A stretch of DNA of 64,000 nucleotides from contig NC_062246.1 of the NCBI RefSeq assembly GCF_905475465.1, positions 7,590,001 to 7,654,000 on the forward strand. The letters are read 5' to 3'. Each line of letters begins with the position of its first letter. The stretch's first letter is position 1. The stretch is from Pieris napi. Taxonomy: Eukaryota; Arthropoda; Insecta; Lepidoptera; Pieridae. Below, one piece after another: positions 1-10,600 of the stretch. Position numbers and translations under genes: made by a program. A model generated the notes under the pieces. It saw only the letters and a program-made list of their open reading frames with translations, was not told where the DNA came from and ran no database searches.

Positions 1-82
1 TCTGGCATTGAGAGTGCACAAGCGGCGGTATCACTTAACATCAGATGAGCCTCCCCCCCGTATGCCCACTGTTCTATAAAAA
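1..82 (+). repeat. Lepidopteran GCGGCGGTATC interspersed repeat, truncated by window edge
   Basis: It contains AAGCGGCGGTATCACTTAAC, then ATCAGATGAGCCTCC, and ends in CTATAAAAAA. The same motif order recurs at 60717-60874 (fullest copy) and inverted at 46590-46720. I know this as a very common moth and butterfly repeat. The left part lies outside the window. Confidence 0.75.
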
Positions 83-455
83 ATACTATTTGCATCTGAT
101 TAGATCTAAACTGAGGTTATTTAAATCTTTATTGAGTTACGTAAATTCTCAATGTAGGATGTAAATCTATGAGCTAAAATCCAATTGTATCTAAATGCAA
201 GAACGGTATACAAATTAACTGTTTAAATTTAACTAAAGACATACCATCTCCCTAAGGTTCAGAGTATTGTTCTTCAATGCAGTTGTTTCTATTGTACATT
301 GTAATTCAAATTGAGTAGTATTTCGAGGACGGCTAATAAACCGACATTGCGTAGAAATTTATATTTATTTATTTTGTAATTCTACAGCTAACATAAGTTA
401 TATAAAACAAAACACAATTATACTAAACATATGGCCAAAGATGGAATACATAATA

Positions 456-1002
456 CAGTAGAACCTCGTTAAGTCGAACCTCGATAAGTCAAAAACCTCC
501 AAATCTCGAAAAAATGTTTTGTTCCCTTCCCTTAAAACACCAAAACCTCCATTACTTGAAATCTTGACCCTCTGTTAATCGAAATAATCACAGAGTCCCT
601 CCAAGCCATTTTGGTACATATTTTCACTCTATAACTCGAAAAATTAAATTTGACCTCTGTATCTCGAACATAGGAACGTTTTATTTTACAACCTTTACAA
701 CTTGATCATTTGGAATTTATTATCTCTATTGTTCGAACAAAAATAAGTTACCGACTTTAAGAACTTGCCGACAATGTGAGTACACTATTGTTTCTTAGAA
801 AACATTTTAGGAGTATACAATAATAAATTTATGACTCATGGAAACACGTGTTTGCTTGCTTTGCAAAATTTATAAGAATAAACCTCAAACTCTTTATGTC
901 GAATCAAAATCTGCCTAAGTCGAAATCCTCCATAAGTTGAAAACTCTATAACTCGAATTTTTTGGCGTCTCCCTTGATGTTCGACTTATAGAGGTTCTAC
1001 TG
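456..1002. mobile_element. pogo/Tigger-type MITE (Tc1/mariner superfamily)
   Basis: The 547-bp element has inverted ends CAGTAGAACCTC and GAGGTTCTACTG, flanked by TA on both sides. The subterminal parts repeat short AAGTCGAA / CTCGAA words. There is no coding capacity. The CAGTAGAACCTC terminus matches what I know of pogo/Tigger elements. Confidence 0.8.
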
Positions 1003-1944
1003 TATATACAAAAAGGTTCAAATATTTACCAAAGGAAAAATTCAATAAAAAATATTAAATACGTAATACCTAATTCGGCTGTACTGTGTGATTATTTAAA
1101 AGTGAGATTGTGTACGTGAGGCTCATGATGCAGGTGATTTAGCGCTATGGAATATGGATATTCTTATTTACTTTGTGGTATATATTACATTAATATATAA
1201 ATTAAATCTTGATTATTCCCTCTTCAAACACAAAAGAATTTCTAAACAAAAAGCTCTTATAGTGTCTATGGATCTCAACTTTGATTTTGTGAGTTAAAGC
1301 AATTTGAATAAGATTTATTAAGGAGAATTGAGTTGAAAATTTGACAACAAATTGCAAGTGACTTTGAAGTGGAAATTACGATGGATGATTCCGAAAACAG
1401 ATAATATTGTTACTGTAAACAGGGGAATATGGACTAATTTCGTATAAACTTTGTATATTATTTAACGAGGGTAGCCACTCGGTATCAATGTTAGAAGTTT
1501 TTATAATGCTGAATAAATTGATATTCATATTTTACTTACTGTTATTTTCGCTATATTTTATAGATAATTCCTTCGATATTAAACTATGCGGTTAATGTTT
1601 CAAAACTTTATTATTAACTTAAACGAAATTATTTACCACTAGGTACTCGCAATACTCGCGAGTTTGCTTATCTTGCCGAAGCCGCGCACAAATTATTTAA
1701 AGAAGTCTATTGAGTATGAGGGTGTGCAATTATTATCAATTACCCTCTAAAATTCGTAAGATTAGCGTGTTTAATCAATTCAAAAGGGCAATATACAAAT
1801 TAGAATGAGCCTAATAGACTAAAATTGGGATAGCTGATGGCGACGCGTGTCTCGTTCGTATTTTTATATTATATTAAGTTTTTCATGTAAATAAAAATAC
1901 CTTTTTTGTAATGAGAAATAAAGTTCTTTAAACATTATTTATTT
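1003..1944. other. AT-rich stretch with nothing recognised
   Basis: I see no exon-like open frame with splice signals, no terminal repeats and no RNA gene in this stretch. Confidence 0.5.
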
Positions 1945-2085
1945 CCAACACCAAATATATAGTATTTACAATATTCTTAACCTACAAAGTAATAATAATA
2001 ATTATTAAAAATTTGGTCCCTGTTTAAATACGTTGAGCGAGGAAAGCACCAGCTCTGGGTTCACCAGTAGTATCTACCAGGTACC
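1945..2085 (-). mobile_element. LINE 3' end with internal deletion
   Basis: On the minus strand it encodes LVDTTGEPRAGAFLAQRI and then runs into the 3' tail. The copy at 11765-11990 continues SIAIQ-GNAAS at this point, so about 25 codons are missing here. This motif is the C-terminus of a non-LTR reverse transcriptase ORF. Confidence 0.7.
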
Positions 2086-2109
2086 AACTTAAATGTTTAA
2101 TTAGCACCT

Positions 2110-3927
2110 GTGCACTTGAATCCCACTGCCCAATAGTACTTCAAAAGGAACAAAATTGGAGGATAGCCTCTTATATTTGTGAAAAACGAAACGAAAAGGA
2201 ACGTTTATTTAAACGAAAGTATTTTCCAGATAAATCCTATTTCAAAAACACGACTTAAAGAAATTACTAACTGAAACGTCCAGCAATGATATTTCCACGC
2301 TTATATACAAATGCTAATAATAACGCTTTCTATCCACTATCATGTAAAATAGTATATATGTCAGTGTGTAGGTAATTTACTCTACTATTATTTCCTCATT
2401 GAGTACAAATAATTACTAAATTAGTTATCAAAAACTAGTTTGTCCTATAAAAACCGCAGAGCACAGACTTTCCGACCGGACGACAAAAGTTGTACAAACG
2501 AAATTATTGCTTTGACCATTTCATGTTCTAATGAGTTAGGCAGTTGTTTTAGTTTTCCAAATGTAATTGTCTCGTGTATATATTTAATAATAGAGACACG
2601 CAATGTGACACAGTAATATTAATTTTAAATAGGGGTTACAATAGTATTGTTATAATAACATTTGTTTATAATTACTAAGTATTCTTATTAATTTATACAT
2701 GTACAGTATCGATATATACGAATAAGTTCTGGCATGTTATAGGTATAATAAGCCAGCAAGAACTAAAAATAATAAATTAATAGCGCAACCTTGTGATAAT
2801 GCGTTCAAATCCCGGCATTGCCAGAAACCAATGCGTTTTCTATTCGTGTGTATTAAAAACTTGATCTTACGGTGAAACATACCAAGACCTATTAAAGAAT
2901 TACACCGACACCGGATTAGAAAGTTGAAAAATTTATAAAATTTTATACGCTATTTCTTTTAAAAGCTTCCCTGTTACTAGAGTAGTTTATTTCGTGACGC
3001 ACACTGCGCAAAAGCGTGAACTTTTTAGAGGAAGATTAAAGCTTGCTGCCTTGTAAAGATAAACCGCAAAGTCAAGTTTAACTGCCGTTAATATTTTATT
3101 AAAGACCTTTCGTTACGGCGTTATCGCCGCGCCGTTATAAATTATTCTGTTATAAGATAAATGTATTTACGAAAAATGTGTCCAAATAACGATTATTATG
3201 CTATTCTTGGGTAAAACTAAAATTGTCGTCTTTATAGACAAATATAGACGCACATAAAGAAAAAAGTTGTTTTTCAAAACTCCAAGCACATCAAATATCG
3301 CTTGTTAAAATCTTCTAATTAACGTTATACAATTCTTATTTTATCTTCTGAATGAGGAAAAAAACAATGTTTATGTTAATTTTGTATTTTTCTTCCACGT
3401 AATTAACCAATTTTAAAATTTGTGTAATTACTCAAATTTCAATTCAGTTGTTTTCTGTCAAATGTACTCGACAACAGTCTAGCTGCGCGGCAAATTCAAA
3501 TTATACAGAACCTAACAAACGTGACTACTAATAAACTAGTACTAATTCCTAAGTAAATAAGACTTCAGTAGATTTTTGCCCAAAGAAGCCAACTGAGCAC
3601 AAAGACCAATAGTGACCGAAGTACTTGTTTGGTCTCTAATCGCATCTTCAGTTTAAGATTCGCCCAACGATCCAGTCGCTGAGATCCAGTAAATAGTTGT
3701 TAATTGAGTTGGGGAGGCGTGACAGACTTACTAAATTCCCTTGGACTAGAACCTTATGTACTGCGCGGCTAGACATGTTAAATTACTACACAAAGTCGCT
3801 GTCATTAACCAGTTCTTTGAGCTTTTGTAATCGCAAAAAACTTTTACTAACACCTTCAACATGCACTTGTAAAATTATATACTACTAGTGGACCCTACAG
3901 AAATTGTCCTGCATGATATTTCAAGCG
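2110..3927. other. Non-coding AT-rich stretch
   Basis: Apart from the weak TATA candidate, no exon, terminal repeat or RNA gene is supported. A 63-codon open frame near 3697 has no homology that I recognise and no codon bias. Confidence 0.5.
2446..2453 (+). promoter_or_regulatory. Possible TATA box
   Basis: TATAAAAA is followed about 25-30 bases later by CAGACTTTCCGACCGGACG, a local GC-richer island. It could mark a promoter for the Ig gene (a 5' UTR exon), but no initiator match or donor site confirms this and AT-rich DNA gives many false TATA boxes. Confidence 0.15.
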
Positions 3928-4316
3928 ATTAGGATTAGGGCATCGAGCCCGGGTTTACCCGGACCGAAAAAACCCGGGTTTTCCCGGTTCTGAGTCTTTC
4001 AAAAAAACCCGGGTTTAATTTTTAAAACTCGGGTTTTTCGGGTTTTTTTTAATACTTTTGTTATTGCTATTTATTCACTTCGAATGCAATAATAAGTAAA
4101 TTGAATAAAAATACGCTTTGATAAATTATTATTTAAAACGTAAAAAGTAGCTTGGTTGCTACGTTCCTAACAATAAAACAAGCCTTGCAAGTTAAATTCG
4201 CGTTCCGCGCGTCCATCTCAAGACGTGATTCATAGAATGAAGTGTGGAGCAGTGGAGAGGTGAGGGTGTAGCGAAGCTCGTCGCGCGTTGTGCGGGGTGT
4301 TGTAAATTTTTTTAAT

Positions 4317-4950
4317 TAAAAGCTTTAATTGATTTAAAAACAGATATTGTATTTACTGATGATGACTGTAGAAATAAAGATGAGATCCAAAAAATATTGG
4401 ATCTTATTAAAACTGTCGTCGAGGCGCTATGTCGACGCGAAGCAACATTACTTACAGCTGATGTTTCCCTAAAATTTGCATTGAAGAAAATGGATGAAAT
4501 GAAGACACCACTAAGTAACAAAATGGCAACTGCATCGAACAAACGATACGCCAAAAAAATACTAACTCAAGCAACACTACAGTACCTACTTGACAAATCC
4601 GGGTAAATATTTTGAGAACATTCAAAATGAAGATAAAACTGTTTTTATCGGCCTACAGGTAATGAAATGCTAAACGAAATTGTTAATCTGATTAGACGCA
4701 CAACCAAAAAACAAAATATACCTCTTGAAAATTTACCAGCGCCAGTCCAAGACCTGCGAGAAATTGACATTCAGTTGTCTACTTCGACAAATGAATTTTT
4801 TTTTTTTTTTTGGAGTTTATGGCCTGGTATCTAGACCTTTAGGCCAAAAACGACAAATGAAGAGGAACTGAAGACACAGTTAAGTCAAGCTGTTGCTACT
4901 GATAATAATGCTCCTGAAACTGGATCAGCTTGTCCATCAGACGATTAGCT
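4317..4950 (+). pseudogene. Broken hAT transposase fragment
   Basis: An open stretch includes KTDIVFTDDDC, then IKTVVEALCRREATLLTAD and LKKMDEMKTPLSNKMAT, ending in a stop near 4603. Coding-like sequence in other frames follows (LNEIVNLIRRTTKKQN, then LPAPVQDLREIDIQLST). The helical, Lys/Glu-rich pattern resembles the central-to-late part of hAT transposases. N-terminal and catalytic parts are missing and a LINE tail interrupts it. Confidence 0.6.
4795..4850 (-). mobile_element. 56-bp LINE poly(A) tail inserted in the hAT element
   Basis: The insert begins with about 17 T, followed by GGAGTTTATGGCCTGG and ends at AGGCCAAAAA. It is flanked by CGACAAATGA at 4785-4794 and 4851-4860. On the minus strand it is a short LINE 3' terminus with a poly(A) tail. 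The 10-bp duplication shows target-primed insertion. Confidence 0.85.
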
Positions 4951-5673
4951 TACTACTGTGAGGGTAGAAATAGCACTCTTCGAGAATGGCGGTACGCGAC
5001 AGCGAGAGCGTTCTTCTCTTTTTTTCTAAAGTGGTCAGATTGTCAGAGGTTATGTCTTAGCTATGTTGTTCAAATAATGTGTCAAATGCATAACTACTTT
5101 TTACTTAGTTAGTTAATTATATAAAGACCTAATTATTAAGCAAACGACTGCAATTTAAATTATAGTAGAATAGAAGACTAGAATTATTCGTTACTTAATT
5201 GTTAATGCGAAGAAGAGCTTTATTAATATTAAAATTAATTGTGATACTACAAAAATGTCTTATGAAGAATTTATTTGTATTAGCTTTTAAATACAATAAG
5301 TGAATGTTACCAAAATAATTCATTTAATGTTTAAACTAATCTCTGCAAGTCTGTGGTTTAAAAAAGACTAGATTACTTACTAAGTTTTAAGATATTCTGA
5401 AGAAAAAAATAAATTTAATCACTTTTTTAAATATTAAAACTGTTTTTGTAATTTATAAAGTACTGTTTCATTTATTTAAATTCTTCCTCATCCTTTATAT
5501 TTTGTATTCATTGTAGGAAATCGATATATAAACGCAGATTAGTGCATTTTTTTTAAAAATCAATAAAAAGACCGAAATGCTCGAAAAAACCGGTCTACCC
5601 GGTTTTGATTACTCTTAGACCCGAAAACCCGGGTTTTCAAAATTGAACCGAGTTTCGATGCCCTAATTAGGAT

Positions 5674-6239
5674 ATTAAACAAAGTATGAAAGTACCGACT
5701 GCAGCGCCATCTGCCGGGCTGATTTGTGAATCTAAACCATTCCCAGATCCCCTTGAACACACACAAAAAATTTAATTAAAATCGGTCCAGTCGTTTGAGA
5801 GAAGTTCAGTGACATACACACTCACAGAAGAATTATATATACAATAAATAATGTATAAAGATTATAATCAAGTACTACATGAAACTAAACCTTAAAACAT
5901 AGAGAATTATAGAAATTATATAAGTTTCTATGCTCTACGGCTTCAATGTAGAATCGAAGGCGTGTATTAATTATATTTTCTACACAATTAAAACATTTCG
6001 CTTTAAGAAATACCCTAAAAAGACAACCCGACCTTCTCTGCTTTTCTTTGCGATTGCGATCTAAAATAGCCTTTAACCTTAGGCTAATGACCTGCAAGTT
6101 ATTCTAAATTGCCTTAGCGATTTGACTTAGTCCAGTGGTCCGTAGTTATCGCGAAACAATGTACAAAATACCAATTTTATAATCCAATCCAATTCCAATA
6201 AAATAACTTATTACAAATAATTTATTACTTAAAACATTT
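5674..6239. other. Stretch with nothing recognised
   Basis: No gene, splice-bounded exon or repeat boundary is supported here. Minus-strand open frames of about 70 codons show no family motif. Confidence 0.45.
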
Positions 6240-6530
6240 ACAAAATATACACACACTTAAAATAAAGGACCTCTTATTGAGTGTAGGCTTCCTCCAATTA
6301 GCTCCATCACTCTCTGTCTAGAGCATTTTCCTCCCAATCTTCGCCATCATCTTCCTTAAGCTCACCGTGGAAGAGGGCGACCTCTCTTTCTCCTTCCTGG
6401 TGGCCCTTTCCACTATATATTGTCTTTTAGATTATTTTGTCTTTTGGTCCTCTTTGTCCATCTGCCATTGTTCATGCAAGCGGTATGGCCCGCCCATTTC
6501 CACTTAAGTTTTTTGCAATTCCAATATTCG
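6240..6530 (-). pseudogene. Degenerate LINE (RTE-like) ORF 3' end
   Basis: The minus strand reads KLKWKWAGHTACMNNGRWTK, then RKRGRP, then KEDDGEDWEENALDRE and, after two stops, LEEAYTQ. This order is the C-terminus of RTE-like endonuclease/reverse-transcriptase ORFs. Stops and frame changes show that it is dead. It explains the signal-peptide-like plus-strand open frame at 6420-6815. Confidence 0.75.
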
Positions 6531-6866
6531 ACACTCCCAAGGCATTTATATTCTGTAAGGCCTTTTTATAGTGCCACAACACTCAAGAGTCGAAATAAAA
6601 CATTCCTACGTCACCATAATTACGTCCCTAATCCCCTATTCTACATTCCTCTTGTGAATCCTGCGTCGCGTGACCAGAATAGTAATAATGCGTTTATATC
6701 GCGATCTGTTCAAGGATCAACTGTTTATTCCGTGAAGGGGAAATGGGATAAGATAAAATCCAAGTCCAATCTATTCTTAGCTAAGAAAATGTCTGATTAT
6801 AATCATAAATCTTGAGGAATAGGGTAACTAGAGATCTTCAATTATAAGTTAATTATCTGTCTCTAA

Positions 6867-7190
6867 TTCGCTACCCAACTTCAATTGTACGATGAAACAA
6901 AACGGTTTTAACGGATAGAAAACTATAAGTACTGAATGGTAATATGCAGACTTTTCATACACAACGTAGGTTTAGACTTCGCTGTTTCTCTTTCAGAAGG
7001 CCCACCCAGGACTTTAATCACTTGCTGAACAAGAAAATTATCAGTATCGATTAAAACTTTATACATTCACTAACATTCTTAAGCTTCTAAATGCTGAAAC
7101 TGAAAGTATTCTTCTTGTGCGTCAGTAGTTGAATAAAAATTGTGTTATTTAGAATTTATTACGTAATGTACCAACAATCATTAAAATGTC
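6867..7190 (+). repeat. Unclassified interspersed repeat, copy A
   Basis: It contains TACCCAACTTCAATTGTACG, a variable centre, then GCTGAAACTGAAAGTATTCT and TCTTGTGCGTCAGTAG. The same order of blocks occurs inverted at 31170-31425, and the second half occurs at 35600-35730. It ends less than 100 bases before the first visible exon of the Ig gene. Class is unknown. Confidence 0.6.
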
Positions 7191-7277
7191 AAACGGAAGA
7201 GCATAAGCATACCATAAGAGAGCGCAATATTTTTATCTATATTGCCATAGTATAAATTCGATTTCTTTCTTTTACAG

Positions 7278-7696
7278 GCTTCTTCTCCTCAGTGTTCACT
7301 GAACCAAGTAGTTCTGAACCTTCCCCTGCGCCGCTAGACGCTGATATCTTCCGAGATGGTCCTCTCTATCCACCGCTAAAGAATCCCGTAGATAATCAAG
7401 ACACAACCGAACTCAGCCAAAACAATATAGAAGATGTATTTAACCAAGATGTAGAAATAAGAAACGTGAACCTCAACGAAAGACTAGAAACAGAACCTCA
7501 GAATGTATTTGAAATGTTTGACGAGAAAGACATGAGTTATGCTAAGAATCCATTTGATATTAATGATAGAGAAAACGGTTTTATTGTAGCTCCAGGGGAG
7601 AATTCAAATGAAAGTAGTTTAGATGAAGAAGCTAGGGTAGAAGATGATAATGATGAAGAAAGAGTTAAGCGGAGTAGTGGATGGGAGAAATCGAAG
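7278..7696 (+). CDS. Exon 1 (first visible): acidic N-terminal segment with furin-type site
   Basis: Acceptor TTTACAG precedes 7278 and donor AAG/GTAAGT follows 7696. The exon enters at phase 1 (split codon xGC) and leaves at phase 0. It encodes 139 full codons, rich in Asp, Glu, Asn and Pro, with no Cys. Near its end (7661-7672) is Arg-Val-Lys-Arg followed by Ser-Ser-Gly, a furin consensus. A stop codon lies in frame upstream at 7253 with no Met between, so this is an internal exon and at least one exon with the start and signal peptide must lie upstream. The acidic composition suggests a propeptide or a disordered spacer. Confidence 0.88.
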
Positions 7697-10600
7697 GTAA
7701 GTTCAGATCACCTTTGGTTAAGTTTCTCGTAAATATTTTATAGGAAAAATTCGATAAACGATTTATTATCTATAATCTATATAGGTACATAAAATTCACG
7801 TGTCACTTTGTTTGTAACTACACCGAAACGGCTTTTTGACCTATTTTTATGATTTTTTTTCTGTATAATTGGTAGGTCTGGGAATAGGTCGTTATTGTAT
7901 TATTAACCCCTAAGTGATAGAAATCCTATCCCACCCAAATATTTTTTTTATATTTTGGACAAAATATTTTTATTTTTGGCATTAAACGTATATATATTAT
8001 CCGTAATTTTAACCTAGTGGTACCCCCAAAATAACATTTGCGGGGTGTTTTTAATTTGTGTCTTCATTGGATCTCTTTCTCAACTTAAATCCCCTATTTC
8101 ATAGATCATCTTTTCATAGATGATTGAGTAGTTTTAAGTTATATAAATGTTACGAGTATTTAAAAAATATTACCTCTGTATATAGTTTTAGACATCGTGT
8201 ATTCTTTTACCAGACTCGGCGAGTGAAAACCGGTGATACAATCCTAAATATTCGTGGAGCTGTCCGCGATGCGATTGGGGATGCAGGTGCCGCTCCAGGA
8301 CCTAGGGCTTCGTCCCGTGTTGATGCCTTTGTGATCAGGCCGTCGCCGGTAATGAGAGATGAGCCCAGAGATCAAGTGAGAGAGGCTGAGGCTCGCAGAG
8401 AGAGGATACAAGCGCCGCAGGTATTTTTTTTAATTTTAAAACGGTTTAGGCATGCCTAGAACATGTCCTAATATCTATGTTTTAGTAATCAAATTTAAAA
8501 CACAAATTAATGTATAATTAAACATAAATATGACATAACTATGTAATATAACGGATTACAGTTTGCAATGAAAAATTTACCGAAAAAGAAAACTATTATA
8601 GTTTAAGATAATTTACAATCTTACAAATCCCAGTTCAAATCATTTATATCACGAACGAAGGCTAAGAATAGATATAAGTATAAATATCTACAAGTATATA
8701 TTTTTAGTTGTGTAATTAGAGAATCGAATAGCGATTTTCCTATCCCAAATGTAATGACGAAAATAGCTCAATTATTGTATTTTGTTTCTCTCAAATACAG
8801 CGGCTTAAAGGATTCAAATGTTCGCATCAAGAGCTCCACTCCCGACTTCAGGAGAACTCAATTAATTTTGAGAGCCCCTTATTAACTACAGCCTTCATTC
8901 AAATTGAGAGAAAATTGTAACTTCCCCGTTTTTTATTTGCTTTAATTTTCTTCGCAAAACAGCTTTTGTGAATTTTAAATTTGGTTTACGCACTTTGCGA
9001 TCCGTTATCCGGGTTTGAATGTTGTTTTATTAAAAAAAACAGCAACTGAGAACCTCCGTTTACTGTCACTTAGTTTAACTTTAACTGCACAAGATATTTT
9101 TCGATAACGTTCAGTTCAATGTTTAATAAAATCATTCTTAAAGTTAGACGGACTCAATGTATTAATTTATGTATGAAATAATTGTAATGGATTATAAAAT
9201 TAATTAATGTTATTCTTACGATTGAGCCTCGGTAATATTTAATACCGTACGGTAATACTGAACGTTTTAAAGGTTATGCATATCTAATATATAAAATTCT
9301 CGTGTCACAGTTTTCGTTGCCATACTCCTCCGAAACGGCTTGACTGATTTTGATGAAATTTTTTGTGCTTATCCGGTATCTATGAGAATCGGCCAACATC
9401 TATTTTTCATCCCCCTAAATGTTAGGGGTAGTCCACCCCTAAATTTATTTTTTTATTTTTTAGACAAAATGTTTAATTTCTATTTTTTTATGATACAACA
9501 TACAAAAATACATACAACCCCTAAATTTCACCCCTCTACGATCAACCCCTATTTTTTTATTATAAATGATATGGCAAAACGACGTTTGCCCGGTCAGCTA
9601 GTTTGATATAATTCTTTAAATGTCGCGACCCTGGGATCGTGCGGTACAAATACTCGACATCGAAGTAGGGTTCAAGCTATTGCTATTACGGGTCACAGAG
9701 TACCAATGCCATTGTACCCTCTCTGACATTAAAAGATCTATAAATATATATTTAACACTTCATCTATACGGCACCAAATTGAAATTATTAGTTTGCCGTC
9801 ATTACAGTTTTACGAGACAAGCTTAAAATTAGAGCGATAATCTAAATTAGACCTTGTTGATGGAGAGACACGTTTTGTGTTCTAGCGGAGTATGTGACAT
9901 ACAGTTTTTGTTACAGCCTCAGAAGCTTGAGCGTGAACTGCTTGTGGAGGCTCACACACGCGCGCGGTTACTTTGCGATTTAGCGAACGTCACCAATCTC
10001 AAATGGTTTAAGGACAATGAGGTATGTAATTGTGGTGATACATCGAATCTGTGTAGAGTTTGTTTGCATTGAATAGGCTCTAAAACAACAGGTCTGATTT
10101 AAGAAATGCATTCACTATTTGAACGTTATCCCTGAGCTCTAATGTAGCAATAATGAGTTAGACCTACAACGCACTAGCGGCTGGCCGCAATGCGGTGTGC
10201 CGCTGCGGCTGGCCGCACATCGATTATTACATGAAACCGCACGATAACAACGCACTGATTTGCTGTCAACCGTCAACCGCTCCGGTTGATCTGGAGCTGC
10301 GGCGAGCCGCACCGGTTGAATGATGCGGCGCGCCGCGTTAGCCGCGCCGGTTAGCCGTCCTACCTACGTCGTCACATATAATTATTTAACAAATGTAAAC
10401 AAAATATTGTAAACCTATTTTAAAAGAGTAAAAAATAAAATATGTTTATTATGGAACATAAGATACATGTATCACTTATTCCACGTCATTAAATTTGAAT
10501 TTGTAATATTTCAAGAAGCACTGACGAGTGACGATTGCGGCAGACCGCAATAGGACCACAATAGGGACGGTTAGCCGGAATACGGCGGGCCGCTACGGCA

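Larger units (their letters stand above)
3936..5665 (+). mobile_element. hAT-superfamily transposon remnant with 8-bp target duplication
   Basis: The element starts TAGGGCATCGA and ends TCGATGCCCTA, and is flanked by ATTAGGAT at 3928-3935 and 5666-5673. An 8-bp duplication is diagnostic of hAT. CCCGGGTTT-type repeats lie inside both ends in inverted orientation. The interior keeps a fragment of coding sequence (separate entry), so it is a deleted copy unable to move itself. Confidence 0.88.

Noticed and set aside
6420..6815. Open frame with a signal-peptide-like start that could have been the missing first exon
   Set aside because: It starts at TTG, and the opposite strand encodes the end of a LINE ORF (LKWKWAGH motif), so the hydrophobic run is antisense of a retroelement. 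No donor site of the right phase follows.
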